Shown here: one piece after another, positions 44,774 through 54,108 of the stretch
How the letters are laid out: each line of letters opens with the position of its first letter
How positions within the stretch are numbered: position 1 is the stretch's first letter
Assembly (NCBI GenBank): GCA_016840085.1
Contig: JAEOTA010000088.1
Span: forward strand, 62,001 to 126,000
DNA length: 64,000 nt
Reading direction: 5' to 3'
DNA from: Promethearchaeota archaeon
GTDB lineage: Archaea; Asgardarchaeota; Lokiarchaeia; Sigyniarchaeales; SOKP01
Notes under the pieces: generated by a model
Database searches by the model: none
Told to the model about the DNA's origin: nothing
Seen by the model: only the letters and a program-made list of their open reading frames with translations
Position numbers and translations under genes: made by a program

Positions 44774-45964
44774 ATGAGACTGACAGAACAGATTCAATTA
44801 AATAAAACAACTCAACTATCTTATCTATGTCATTTATCTAAAAATCTCTATAATCTTGCCAATTATTATGTGAGACAAGAATATTTTTATTTAGGAAATT
44901 GGTTGAGATATTACGATTTATGGTATATGTTAAAAGAGAAGGAACCATATAAAAAGCTCCCTTCACAAACTGCTCAGCAAACTTTAAAACTCGTGGATAA
45001 AAATTGGAAATCATTTTTCCAATCACTTAAAATCCATAAAAAGCATCCAGAAAAATATTTAGGAGCTCCAAAGCCGCCACGTTATAAAAAGAAAGATGGT
45101 GAGTATATGTTTCTGTTTACGAATCAACAATGTAGGATCAAGGGAGGTTTTCTTTTTTTTCCGAAAAAAACTCAATTCCTTCCTGTCAAAACTCGGATAA
45201 AAAGCAAATTGCATCATGTCAGAATCATTCCTAAAGGAGTGTATTATATCTTAGAAATTATTTATCAAAAAGAAGTAAAAGATTTAAATTTGGATAAAGA
45301 GAGAGTTATTGGAATTGATTTAGGGTTGAACAATATCATAACTATGGTAAATAATGCTGGACTACAACCCGCTATTGTTAAAGGTGGTATTGTTAAATCT
45401 ATTAATCAATTTTATAATAAACAACTTGCCAGATATAAAAGCATAAAGGATAAGCAAGGGATTAGTTCTGCAACAAAAAGAATGCAATGGTTAACTCGGA
45501 AAAGAAATAATAAAATAAATGATATGTTTCATAAAATTTCAAGAGAAGTGATTAATTATTGTATTATCCACGATTTTGGAACGATAGTCATCGGTTATAA
45601 TAAAACTTGGAAATATAAAATAACATTAGGTAAGAGGAACAACCAGAACTTTATCCAAATTCCTTTTGCCAAATTAATATCTCAAATTACATACAAAGCA
45701 GAGTTACTCGGAATTGACGTAATTTTAGAGCCAGAATCTTTCACTTCGAGATGTAGTTTCTTAGATAACGAATCAATTGCCAAGCATGAAAAATATCAAG
45801 GAAAGCGTATTTGCAGAGGGTTATATCATAGTCAAGAAAGAATCATTATCAATGCGGATGTGAATGGCGCATACAATATTCTTAAAAAGGCAGTCCCAAA
45901 AGCCATATCGGCAGATGGGATAGAGGGTGTAGGGTTACACCCATATTCTATTGCGATTTCATAG
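44774..45964 (+). CDS. tnpB: TnpB RNA-guided nuclease homologue with rearranged RuvC site
   Basis: A 396-residue OrfB/TnpB protein, the ancestor-type of Cas12 nucleases. The RuvC motifs are GIDLGLNN (D182), a second motif reading IVIGYNKTWK where most TnpBs have a catalytic Glu (here G274), and NADVNGAYNIL (D362). E319 or E321 in LEPESFTSRCSF may take over, as in described TnpBs with rearranged active sites. The zinc finger is reduced: only SRCSF and RIC cysteines remain. Length and all domains are complete, so it may be active. In relatives a guide RNA is made from the 3' end of the element; the region 45880-46016 is the place to look. Confidence 0.9.
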   Translation: MRLTEQIQLNKTTQLSYLCHLSKNLYNLANYYVRQEYFYLGNWLRYYDLWYMLKEKEPYKKLPSQTAQQTLKLVDKNWKSFFQSLKIHKKHPEKYLGAPKPPRYKKKDGEYMFLFTNQQCRIKGGFLFFPKKTQFLPVKTRIKSKLHHVRIIPKGVYYILEIIYQKEVKDLNLDKERVIGIDLGLNNIITMVNNAGLQPAIVKGGIVKSINQFYNKQLARYKSIKDKQGISSATKRMQWLTRKRNNKINDMFHKISREVINYCIIHDFGTIVIGYNKTWKYKITLGKRNNQNFIQIPFAKLISQITYKAELLGIDVILEPESFTSRCSFLDNESIAKHEKYQGKRICRGLYHSQERIIINADVNGAYNILKKAVPKAISADGIEGVGLHPYSIAIS

Positions 45965-45987
45965 CTGTGATAAGAGATAGAATAAAA

Positions 45988-46014
45988 TTTTAATTTCATG
46001 AAGGGAAATTAAAA
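45988..46014 (+). repeat. Hairpin at the right end of the TnpB element
   Basis: TTTTAATTTC, a seven-base loop (ATGAAGG), then GAAATTAAAA: a perfect 10-bp stem overlapping the right inverted-repeat arm. Subterminal hairpins mark IS200/IS605 ends and could also form part of a guide-RNA scaffold. Confidence 0.6.
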
Positions 46015-46016
46015 AT
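45999..46016 (-). repeat. Right arm of 18-bp perfect inverted repeat
   Basis: TGAAGGGAAATTAAAAAT, exact reverse complement of 44677-44694, starting 34 bases after the tnpB stop. Confidence 0.85.
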
Positions 46017-46138
46017 AACCTTAAATCTTAAGAATAAAAATAAAAAATTAAAATATATCAAGCATTTTATTTTTTCATCCTCAAAATTCAGAATATTAAT
46101 AATAATTTTATAAAATATTTACAAAATTCTTTTGATCT

Positions 46139-47515
46139 ATGATTCCATTATCGGATTTAAATTGGGGTTTTCTGCAAATCTTATTTTTAATAATTATTTT
46201 TTTAGCGGGTTTTTTTATTACCTATTTTATTCTCCCCTATATCATGAATTTAATGAAGAAAAAAGGTTATGTTGGTTATGATATTCATAAAAACGCTAGA
46301 CCCGAAATTCCAGAATCTGGAGGGCTTAGTATAGTTATTGCTTTTACTGTTACAACAATACTCTTAATGATCTTCTTTATTGATTTTTTTAATGAAATCT
46401 TAATTTTTCTTTTGACAGTTTTACTAGCAGCAGCCATCGGGTTTATTGATGACCGTAAAAAGCTTAGATCACGATATAAAATAATTTTATCTATTTTCAC
46501 GGGAATTCCAATTTTTTTAGCTAATTATAGTAATTTTGTAAATATCTCTTCTCCAATTATTCCTCTCCTTGATAGAACAAGATTGACTATTATTTACCCA
46601 TTATTAATTCCTATAATTATTGCTATTTCTACAAATACTGTAAATATGTTAGAAGGCTATAATGGTGAAGGTTCAGGAACTTGTTTGATAGCTGCTTGTT
46701 TTCTTCTTATCTGTAGTATTATATGGGATTCCACTGAGGGAATATTATTCACTATACCAGTTATCGCAGTTTTAATTCCCTTTTTTATATATAATAAATA
46801 TCCAGCGAAAATATTCCCTGGAGATATTGGAACATTAAGTATGGGTGCGATGATAGCATGTATTATGTTATTTGGTTCACTTGAAGTTGCTACTTTTTGT
46901 GTATTACTAATTCATATATTCAATAGTTTTTATGTTATTTATTCAGTACGAGGTTTTTTGGAAAGTGATAAAATAAGAGAAACAAAAGAAGATATTATTT
47001 TACTCGAAAATGATCAAATTAAAGCCTCTGATCAAAAGGATGCTGCTTTAACTTTACCACGATTAATTCTCGCGAAAGGACCTTTATCAGAACCAGATTT
47101 AGTTAACAATTTCCTGGCAATCTCAATAGTATGTGGTTTATTTTCAATAATCTCAGTTTTATTTACACAATTCACGATAGGGGTTTTAGAAATCATACCA
47201 TTTCTTATCACATCTCTAATACTTATTGCCCCTATTGGATATTTATTATTAAAATTCCCGAGGTTAAGAGGAATAATCGTGTTAATGGTATGTTTATTAG
47301 TAGGGATAGTTATTTTTCTAATGATAGTAGAATCTCTAATTATGCCTCTTCCTCTGGGAAATATCAATCTAGGAATAATTCAACTGCCTCTTAATCTAAT
47401 CGTTATTTTCCTTTTATCTATAGTAGGGATCATAATATGGTATTATGTTACAATTAAGTATTTTTGGTATCAAATTAATGAAATGAAAATAAAAGAAATT
47501 CAAGATTCTAGATAA
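46139..47515 (+). CDS. Alg7/GPT-like polyprenyl-phosphate GlcNAc-1-phosphate transferase family protein
   Basis: A 458-residue polytopic membrane enzyme of the MraY/WecA/Alg7 family, which loads a sugar-1-phosphate onto dolichyl or other polyprenyl phosphate. Family motifs are KNARPEIPESGG (51-62), the metal-binding GFIDDRKK (101-108), NTVNMLEGYNGEGSG (166-180) and KIFPGDIGTLS. The PESGG and LEGYNG forms are closer to the eukaryotic/archaeal GPT branch than to bacterial MraY. About ten membrane segments are visible with a long cytoplasmic loop. It probably starts N-glycan lipid synthesis. The M48 peptidase gene follows after about 20 bases. Confidence 0.88.
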   Translation: MIPLSDLNWGFLQILFLIIIFLAGFFITYFILPYIMNLMKKKGYVGYDIHKNARPEIPESGGLSIVIAFTVTTILLMIFFIDFFNEILIFLLTVLLAAAIGFIDDRKKLRSRYKIILSIFTGIPIFLANYSNFVNISSPIIPLLDRTRLTIIYPLLIPIIIAISTNTVNMLEGYNGEGSGTCLIAACFLLICSIIWDSTEGILFTIPVIAVLIPFFIYNKYPAKIFPGDIGTLSMGAMIACIMLFGSLEVATFCVLLIHIFNSFYVIYSVRGFLESDKIRETKEDIILLENDQIKASDQKDAALTLPRLILAKGPLSEPDLVNNFLAISIVCGLFSIISVLFTQFTIGVLEIIPFLITSLILIAPIGYLLLKFPRLRGIIVLMVCLLVGIVIFLMIVESLIMPLPLGNINLGIIQLPLNLIVIFLLSIVGIIIWYYVTIKYFWYQINEMKIKEIQDSR

Positions 47516-47533
47516 AACTTAAAGGTGCTTAAA

Positions 47534-50077
47534 GTGAAATTACATATAAGACTTACTCTATTTATTTCTTATCTTATTGGGTCAATTGCTTTTTTTTACA
47601 TTTTTATTATAATTTTTCTTAATATGAGTACTATTGAACTTATAACAGATTGGAGTTTTATAATCACTGTTTTACTTTATTTTTTATCAATTGAAGAATT
47701 TTATCATTGGTTAAAAAATGGCAAAAGAAGTGAAATGAGTGATCTTGTTGCAATAATATTTTTCTTTTTCGTCATTTTTTTCTTTTCGAAGGATCTACTG
47801 ACATCATTAATGGGCGCGTTTTCAATCTATTTATGGATAGGAGTTTTTGAATTGAAGGATTATCCAGTTTTAAATAAAATTTTAATAATATCGTTAGTCA
47901 CATACAATATTATTTTTATCGCTGGCATATTTTCCTTTTATTTAGATGATCCTTTTTATATAAATACAAGTTTTGCTTTTTCTTTCTGGATTATCCTTAT
48001 TATGGGATTTCTACTGTTTGGAAGGAAATATATAATGGTTTGGCGTTTTATGAGCCCTGAATACTTAATATTATTTCTCTATATTATCGCTTGGTTAGTT
48101 GTAGTTTTTATTAATCAGTATACCCCATTCGATTTGACTACATCAAATCCTATTGGTTCCAATCAATTTCGATTAATTGATTTCTTTTTGAATATTTATT
48201 TTATTTTAATTATAGTAAATTGGATAATTTATTTCATTTCAGGTATAATTTTAGACAAATTACTCGGTATTAAAAAAGTTGAAAATAAAAATGTAATAGA
48301 TATTGTAAATGAAGTCAAACATAACGTTGGGATTAACGGTAAGGTTAAAATTGGGTTTGGAAAATATCCAATCTTGAATGCAATGGCATATGGCTCTATT
48401 TTTGATAAAAGAATCGCTGTTATAGCAGATGATATAAATGCTATTCCAGAAGACGAACTAAAAGGAATTGTAGCCCATGAATTGGCTCATACTAAAGGGA
48501 ACCATACACTTATATTAACACTCATTACATCTATCGATCTTTTTTTGAGAATGCTTCTCGGTATCCCCGCTACTTATTACGATTACACTTTTGGAGACCC
48601 TCAAATTCCATTATTTATGTTTATTCTTTTGAATTTATTAATATATGTAATTCTCTTTATTTTCGTAAGATTCTTAGAGGGGAGGGCAGATTTAAAAGCT
48701 AAAATTTCAGGATATGGGAATGAGCTTGTCAAGGCTTTATATAATTTAGAAAGTTTTTACGCGTCAGGTCGAGAAATTGGATTTAATACAATGTTATTAT
48801 GTGAAGAAAAGATATCAAAAGATAATCAGCTATTAGATTATATGAACACAGCTTCATATTTATATCGTTCAATAATAAAACCTTCAAGAGCATCTCTTTT
48901 AGGTAATTTTATAAACTCTCATCCACCAAGTTATTTTAGAATAGCAGCAATTTTAAGTGATGAACTAAAACCAAGTAAAGAGGCAATTCTTCCATTTATT
49001 TGTTTAAAAAAATCAAAACAAAAGAAGTACGCTCACAAATTTGAAAAATCAAGAGAAGAATTTAAAAGGATAGCAAATGAAAAATTTAAAGAGCTTTTTC
49101 AAATTAATGATATCTCTTTATTAATGAATAATCTTAAGAGAAAGGACTTTTATAAATATGAACTTAATAAAGATTACATCTTTAAAAATAAAATTACTGA
49201 TGAGATTATCCTTGGCAACTTAGAGAATATACGATTTATTGATGATATTTGTGAAAGTGTTCAATTTATTATTACAAATTTGAAAACTAATAAAACCCAA
49301 TATTTGGAATCCTCAATGTATACCCGTAATCAAATTGATTTGAATGAAACATATTTTTTCAAGAAAGATAATCCTTTAATTTTAAGAGATATTAATTTAA
49401 AAGCTGATCAAAACGAAAAGGGATTCATTGTTTTTTTAGATAAAGAACAAAATCAAGTTTTTAAACCTATTTTAAAAACAAAATTACCAAATTCAATAGG
49501 ATTAATTAAAAATCTTAAAGGTATTAGTATCTTTCTAAAATTAAAGGGAAACTTAAAAATATTAACATGTCTAAGCATATCTACCGCTAACAATTATGAT
49601 GAATATAAGATAACCTTATCTAATCCAAATGCTACTAGAAATCAAGATCAAGAAATCTTGAATTATACTCTTAAAGAATTAATTATTAAACCCAAAAAGA
49701 TATATTTACCGATTAGTAAAGATAAAAGTTTTAGAAAATCCGAAGTTGAAGTAATAAATTGGTTAATACAAAATAAAATTCTAACACATATTTATCTTAA
49801 AAAACCCGTAAATAATTTAGAAACTGGATTTATTACAAGAATTATCTTTGAATCCAAGAGTTTAAAGACACAGAAAAAAGAAGAAAAAGAAGAAAATATC
49901 ATTTATTTAAGAAATATTTTTGAAAATGAAATTAAGATACCATACGATAAAGTAGATTTGATTGCTTTTGAGTATAATAGCGTAATGATTCAAATCAAAT
50001 CTGCTACTAGCATTTCTAGTCGTTTAGGTTATAGGATCTTAAAGAAATTTAAACCTGAAAGGATTATAATGACTTAA
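47534..50077 (+). CDS. M48-family membrane metallopeptidase (HtpX/Ste24-like) with long C-terminal extension
   Basis: About 847 residues. Start GTG 47534 is preferred because AAAGGTG lies six bases before it; GTG 47525 is possible. The N-terminal third has about six membrane segments. The M48 domain contains HELAH (H315 to H319) and the third zinc ligand E382 in FLEGRADLKA, so it is probably an active membrane protein-quality-control peptidase. A large soluble C-terminal region of over 400 residues has no recognised domain and is well beyond usual M48 length. It lies between the Alg7-like and UbiA-family genes with small gaps, so it is likely in one transcription unit with them. Confidence 0.85.
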   Translation: MKLHIRLTLFISYLIGSIAFFYIFIIIFLNMSTIELITDWSFIITVLLYFLSIEEFYHWLKNGKRSEMSDLVAIIFFFFVIFFFSKDLLTSLMGAFSIYLWIGVFELKDYPVLNKILIISLVTYNIIFIAGIFSFYLDDPFYINTSFAFSFWIILIMGFLLFGRKYIMVWRFMSPEYLILFLYIIAWLVVVFINQYTPFDLTTSNPIGSNQFRLIDFFLNIYFILIIVNWIIYFISGIILDKLLGIKKVENKNVIDIVNEVKHNVGINGKVKIGFGKYPILNAMAYGSIFDKRIAVIADDINAIPEDELKGIVAHELAHTKGNHTLILTLITSIDLFLRMLLGIPATYYDYTFGDPQIPLFMFILLNLLIYVILFIFVRFLEGRADLKAKISGYGNELVKALYNLESFYASGREIGFNTMLLCEEKISKDNQLLDYMNTASYLYRSIIKPSRASLLGNFINSHPPSYFRIAAILSDELKPSKEAILPFICLKKSKQKKYAHKFEKSREEFKRIANEKFKELFQINDISLLMNNLKRKDFYKYELNKDYIFKNKITDEIILGNLENIRFIDDICESVQFIITNLKTNKTQYLESSMYTRNQIDLNETYFFKKDNPLILRDINLKADQNEKGFIVFLDKEQNQVFKPILKTKLPNSIGLIKNLKGISIFLKLKGNLKILTCLSISTANNYDEYKITLSNPNATRNQDQEILNYTLKELIIKPKKIYLPISKDKSFRKSEVEVINWLIQNKILTHIYLKKPVNNLETGFITRIIFESKSLKTQKKEEKEENIIYLRNIFENEIKIPYDKVDLIAFEYNSVMIQIKSATSISSRLGYRILKKFKPERIIMT

Positions 50078-50115
50078 AAAAGTTTAAAATTAAAGTACCT
50101 TTCAAACAGTTAATA

Positions 50116-51039
50116 ATGGTAGGGAAAATTAGAAGTATTATACATCTATTGCGAATACGTCAGTATTATAAAAATGTAATGGTATTTGCAGGGATTTTTT
50201 TTAGTGAAAAACTATTTGATACATCTCTTTATTTTAACCTTATATTAGGTTTTGTACTTTTATGCTGTGCCTCTTCCTTTAATTATATTATTAATGATAT
50301 TAGAGATATCGAAAGTGATAAAAAACATCCAGAAAAGTTGAAAAAAAGACCCCTTGCCTCTGGAGCTCTATCTCTATATTTCGCTATAATAATATTATTT
50401 GCATTAGCTGGTTTAATTATATTATCTCTTATTTTCCTAATTCCTAATATAGGTCTTATCTTTATGATTGCTTTAATAATCATAACTGGTCAACTTTATA
50501 ATCATGTTTTCAAGAAATTTGCTTTCATTGATATTCTTATTCTATCTACTGGATATTTATGGAGAACATTAGCAGGATGCATGATAATTGAGGAATATGT
50601 TTCTGCATGGTTATTTTTAGCTATTTTTGAGGTAGCTATCTTTTTAAGCATAGCTAAGAGAAAAGGGGATTTGAAATTTCTTGAGAAAGATATAGCAGTC
50701 GAGCATAAGAAGGTCTATGATCAATACTCTTTAAAGTTATTAGATCAATTTCACATCATCATTGCAGGCTCTTTGTTTATGACTTATTCTCTCTACCTAA
50801 TTTTAAAATTTAATTTATTTGAGCCTGGAATCGCCAATTTTTATGAATATATTGCAATAATTACAATCCCTTTAGCTTTATATATTCTTATGAGATATAT
50901 GTATTTGACTTCAGCAAAACCAGAAATTGCCCGCAATACCGAGAAAGCATTTCTGGATAAAGGAATTGTGATTGCCGGATTATTACTAATAATTATTCTA
51001 TTTTTCTCTTTCTATTTCGATATAGTATTTAATATTTGA
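50116..51039 (+). CDS. UbiA-family prenyltransferase, decaprenyl-phosphate phosphoribosyltransferase-like
   Basis: A 307-residue membrane prenyltransferase with about eight helices. The first Asp-rich motif is NDIRDIESDKKHPEK followed by RPLASG, the form seen in the polyprenyl-phosphate phosphoribosyltransferase branch; the start LLRIRQYYKNVMVFAGIFF also fits that branch. The second motif region lies near KRKGDLKFL. In that branch the enzyme moves phosphoribose from PRPP to a polyprenyl phosphate. It follows an Alg7-like lipid-sugar enzyme two genes upstream, supporting a role in lipid-linked sugar supply. Other UbiA substrates cannot be excluded. Confidence 0.8.
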   Translation: MVGKIRSIIHLLRIRQYYKNVMVFAGIFFSEKLFDTSLYFNLILGFVLLCCASSFNYIINDIRDIESDKKHPEKLKKRPLASGALSLYFAIIILFALAGLIILSLIFLIPNIGLIFMIALIIITGQLYNHVFKKFAFIDILILSTGYLWRTLAGCMIIEEYVSAWLFLAIFEVAIFLSIAKRKGDLKFLEKDIAVEHKKVYDQYSLKLLDQFHIIIAGSLFMTYSLYLILKFNLFEPGIANFYEYIAIITIPLALYILMRYMYLTSAKPEIARNTEKAFLDKGIVIAGLLLIIILFFSFYFDIVFNI

Positions 51040-51280
51040 AATCTGAGAAAAGAAATCCCATTTTTTACCCACTTCTAAGCTCTCAAGAGTTAGATACAGT
51101 ATAATTCAAATATATTGATAATTCCTAAATAGAGGGGTACAATAATAAATAAAACTACAATACAGAATAAATTCTCAAATTCCGAAGACTTATTTATATT
51201 TATGATTGCCATACATACAATAAATAGTTATGATTTCAAGAAATAATAAAAAAAAAAAGATAAAACTTATAAGTATACGA

Positions 51281-51304
51281 ATTTAACAACATATTTAACA
51301 ACAT
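51281..51304 (+). repeat. Tandem 12-bp repeat abutting the TATA box
   Basis: ATTTAACAACAT occurs twice, head to tail and without mismatch, ending one base into the TATA-like box. The spacing of about one helical turn between copies is typical for regulator binding sites, so this is a candidate operator or activator site for the transporter operon. Confidence 0.6.
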
Positions 51305-51313
51305 ATATAAAAA
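51304..51313 (+). promoter_or_regulatory. Candidate TATA box of the peptide transporter operon
   Basis: TATATAAAAA lies 46 bases before the ATG at 51350. With the usual archaeal spacing transcription would start near 51335-51340, giving a very short leader. Confidence 0.5.
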
Positions 51314-51349
51314 AAATTAAAAACACACACAATATATAGTGAATTCAAT

Positions 51350-53152
51350 ATGGAAAAGAAAAATTTAGCAATAATTGTCTTAGCTATTGCACTCGCTGCT
51401 TCAGGAGTTGGCAATGTTATTCTTGGCGTTATGACTGGATTTGTCCAATTAGCTCCCGAAGAGAAACAAACATTGGTTATTGGCTATGGATCAAATCCTG
51501 CAGAGCTTGATCCTCTTGATACATGGGACGTACCTTCCCACAATATGCAACACCAGGTTGTAGAAGGTCTAGTTAAATATGATATAACAACTCATCCTAA
51601 TTATACGATAAAACCTGTACTTGCTGAATCTTGGGAATGGATTAGTGCCTCAGAAATCAAATTTAACATAAGAAAGGGTGTGAGATTCCATGATGGAGAA
51701 TTGTGTACTGCTGAAGAAATAAAATGGAATTTTGAAAGAGTTCAGTGGTTTATTAATGCCAGTGGTGATCTTCCTGCTAATGAAACTTCTTGGCCAGCAT
51801 TTCCAGGGTCATTATACTTTTTCTCTGATGGTACCCCTATCTTTAAAGAGTTTAGAGCAGATAGTACATATGAGTTTACAATAGTCACAACTAAACCTAT
51901 GTCAGCGTTATTAGATTTACTTTGTTTTAGTGCAACCTATATTATGTCACCTGCTTCTACCCCTAGATATACATATCTAGATTTAGCAGAGGATATTCTA
52001 GTTGGTACTGGTCCTTATGAATATATACGCTTTGAAAGAGATAAAGAAATAAGATTGGAGGTTAATGAACATTACTGGGGTGAAAAACCCTATTTTGAAG
52101 AAGTAGTAATGTATATCATCGAAGATGATACAGCTAGAATGACTGCTGGGTTAGCTGGAGTATTTGATCTGGTTGGCGGTGTACCAAAGTCATTTATTGA
52201 CACATTTAAAGCTGACGATGATTTCATTGTGAAAGATGTTGGTGAAGATCTCTGCTACTGGTACTTAGAAATTTACTGTGGACCAAAAGATGAAAATGGG
52301 GATTGGCTTGAAACAGGTTCTAATAAATATCAAGCCCAGAAAAATCCTGCATACTTGAGACGAGCTCTTGCATATGCGGTCAACTATTCATATATCTGGG
52401 AAGAAATTAAAGCTGGATATTCTGTTGAAGGAACCACAGCAGTTCCTAGGACTATGCCTGGAAATAATGCATCTGTTGTCCAGGCAAGTGACGAGAAATT
52501 CGATTGGGAGGACAATGTCGAGAAAGCAAGACAACTCTTGAAAGATAATGCTGCTGATATAGTAACAAGAGGAGGAATGAATGTTTCTGGATTCGCTGTT
52601 GATAAAGATTCGGATTGGAAAGGTAAAAATATCCTTGGAAGAAAACTTGCATTAAACAGACACTTTGGAAGCGTTACTAATCTCCGGTTAAATCAATTAA
52701 TGGCAGCAAACTTTGATTTGCTTGGAATCCAAACTGAAGAAACAATAAGACATTGGGATCCCTATTTAGAAACAGGAGAAAACACTCCGTGGGAGATGGA
52801 TATTGGATATGTTGGATGGTGTCCAGATTACCTAAATCCATTCAATATGATTGATCCATTATTCAACTTAGCTTCTGGCTCATGCTTTTCACGAATTAAT
52901 GATACCAGCCCTGGGGGTTTAACAGCATTAATGGAAGCTGCTGCAGCTGAAACTGATAGGGATACTCAATTAGATCTTTATAGGGACATCCAATCATTAA
53001 TTTATGATGTAGAACGTCCATTAAATCCAGCAAGCCACACTCATATCTCAGGTTGGTCTGATTTGGTACAATCAACTCATAAGGCCAACTTAATGAAACC
53101 ATACACTACTTTGTCATATACTGAATATGCTCTATTCTACTGGGAAGATTAA
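51350..53152 (+). CDS. ABC transporter substrate-binding protein, family 5 (peptide/oligopeptide)
   Basis: A 600-residue extracytoplasmic binding protein of the SBP_bac_5 (DppA/OppA) family. An N-terminal hydrophobic segment (about residues 6-32) has no lipobox cysteine, so it is probably membrane-anchored. Family landmarks include PAELDPLDTWD near the start, the KFNIRKGVRFHDGE motif and GTGPYEY. The gene opens the operon with two permeases and two ATPases and has its own promoter; a T-run and a 446-base gap separate it from the rest, so it may be transcribed at a higher level. The ligand is most likely peptides but cannot be read. Confidence 0.92.
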   Translation: MEKKNLAIIVLAIALAASGVGNVILGVMTGFVQLAPEEKQTLVIGYGSNPAELDPLDTWDVPSHNMQHQVVEGLVKYDITTHPNYTIKPVLAESWEWISASEIKFNIRKGVRFHDGELCTAEEIKWNFERVQWFINASGDLPANETSWPAFPGSLYFFSDGTPIFKEFRADSTYEFTIVTTKPMSALLDLLCFSATYIMSPASTPRYTYLDLAEDILVGTGPYEYIRFERDKEIRLEVNEHYWGEKPYFEEVVMYIIEDDTARMTAGLAGVFDLVGGVPKSFIDTFKADDDFIVKDVGEDLCYWYLEIYCGPKDENGDWLETGSNKYQAQKNPAYLRRALAYAVNYSYIWEEIKAGYSVEGTTAVPRTMPGNNASVVQASDEKFDWEDNVEKARQLLKDNAADIVTRGGMNVSGFAVDKDSDWKGKNILGRKLALNRHFGSVTNLRLNQLMAANFDLLGIQTEETIRHWDPYLETGENTPWEMDIGYVGWCPDYLNPFNMIDPLFNLASGSCFSRINDTSPGGLTALMEAAAAETDRDTQLDLYRDIQSLIYDVERPLNPASHTHISGWSDLVQSTHKANLMKPYTTLSYTEYALFYWED

Positions 53153-53598
53153 ATATAAATAGCTATAAATATATACATTTAAAACTTAACAAATTAATCT
53201 TTTTTTTTTTTCTACTTATTTAATTATATTGTAATTATTAGATTCAAAAATGGTGTTTTGATATCAATTTATAAATCTACACTTCTTTTTGAATTTATTT
53301 TAGAAGTAATAAACGATTTAAGTTAAGTAAATGCATATTTACAGCTGTGTCTCTCTATAATTACGATTTGTGAGGATAATTTGATTGTGTTAATTTTAAT
53401 TAAATTAAGATTTAAATAATTAGTATCTACCAAAATTTATTACCATAATTAAAATATATAGGATGCACATGTCAAGATAAGTTAATGATTTCTCAAACAA
53501 ATGGAATATTTAATAAAGGATCAAATCTAAATAATTTTAAGTTTTCAATTTACATAATAATGTAAAAATTCACTTACAAATTGGTTCGAGAATAGACG
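53153..53598 (+). other. 446-base gap within the transporter locus
   Basis: No credible ORF. It starts with a T-rich terminator-like stretch at 53200-53211. The remainder is AT-rich, with no repeat or RNA structure recognised. A promoter for the downstream membrane protein and permease genes probably lies in the last 100 bases but cannot be pinned down. Confidence 0.45.
53200..53211 (+). terminator. Oligo-T terminator after the substrate-binding protein gene
   Basis: An uninterrupted run of 12 T on the coding strand, 48 bases after the stop codon. Archaeal transcription ends at such T-runs without needing a hairpin, so it likely separates the binding protein message from the permease genes. 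Confidence 0.6.
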
Positions 53599-54084
53599 AT
53601 GAAATTTTCGAAAATTCACCTTGGTCGGCAAGGAAATTTTATATTAGGGTTATTATTGCTTTATTTTGTATTATTTGGATATATAGCTAATGCATATCCA
53701 AGATACATAGATGTAGATTTAAATAAAACCGTTCAATCAGCAATTGGGCTAAAATTAATCTTTTTATATCAAATATTTTTTAATATAAGGACATTCTGGT
53801 CATTTATAATTCTTTTTGCTATTATTTTTTTCGTTGCACTTAGAGAACCATTTTATGAATACGCAATTAGAAATAGTATATGGTATATTCCAGCAATACT
53901 TATAATGTCGTGGATTTGGTATTGGATACTCTATGGTTTTGATCCTACTGTGTTTTATATTTATTTTATTAGAGTTGAAGGTTATATAACAATATTGACC
54001 CTATTAGGTACTAATCTATCAGCGGCAATATTAGCTTCTGTAATAAATGAGAAGCGAAAATTGATGCGAGAAATTGAAATTTAA
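53599..54084 (+). CDS. Small polytopic membrane protein next to the peptide permeases
   Basis: A 161-residue protein with four clear membrane segments (about residues 13-35, 50-80, 95-120 and 130-150) and basic cytoplasmic ends. No catalytic or transporter motif is present and I do not recognise the family. Its position between the binding-protein gene and the first permease gene (25-base gap) suggests an accessory subunit of this transporter, perhaps stabilising the permeases. This is inferred from context alone. Confidence 0.65.
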   Translation: MKFSKIHLGRQGNFILGLLLLYFVLFGYIANAYPRYIDVDLNKTVQSAIGLKLIFLYQIFFNIRTFWSFIILFAIIFFVALREPFYEYAIRNSIWYIPAILIMSWIWYWILYGFDPTVFYIYFIRVEGYITILTLLGTNLSAAILASVINEKRKLMREIEI

Positions 54085-54108
54085 TCAAAAATATTAAGAG
54101 GTATAATA

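Larger units (their letters stand above)
44677..46016 (+). mobile_element. TnpB-only element bounded by an 18-bp inverted repeat
   Basis: A 1,340-base unit holding only tnpB and bounded by a perfect 18-base inverted repeat. No TnpA transposase is present, so it would need one in trans. Flanks show no clear target duplication, as expected for IS605-type elements, although terminal inverted repeats are not typical of that family. A hairpin occupies the right end. The unit separates the ccdA gene from the Alg7-like gene. Confidence 0.65.
51040..51349 (+). other. 310-base upstream region of the peptide transporter operon
   Basis: No ORF or RNA gene is seen. The last 80 bases form the promoter of the substrate-binding protein gene, with a tandem 12-bp repeat, a TATA-like box and a probable start site about 10-15 bases before ATG 51350. 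The rest is AT-rich without recognised structure. Confidence 0.5.

Noticed and set aside
47032..47367. 111-codon minus-strand frame within the Alg7-like gene
   Set aside because: It is a shadow of a well-supported membrane enzyme and shows no motif.
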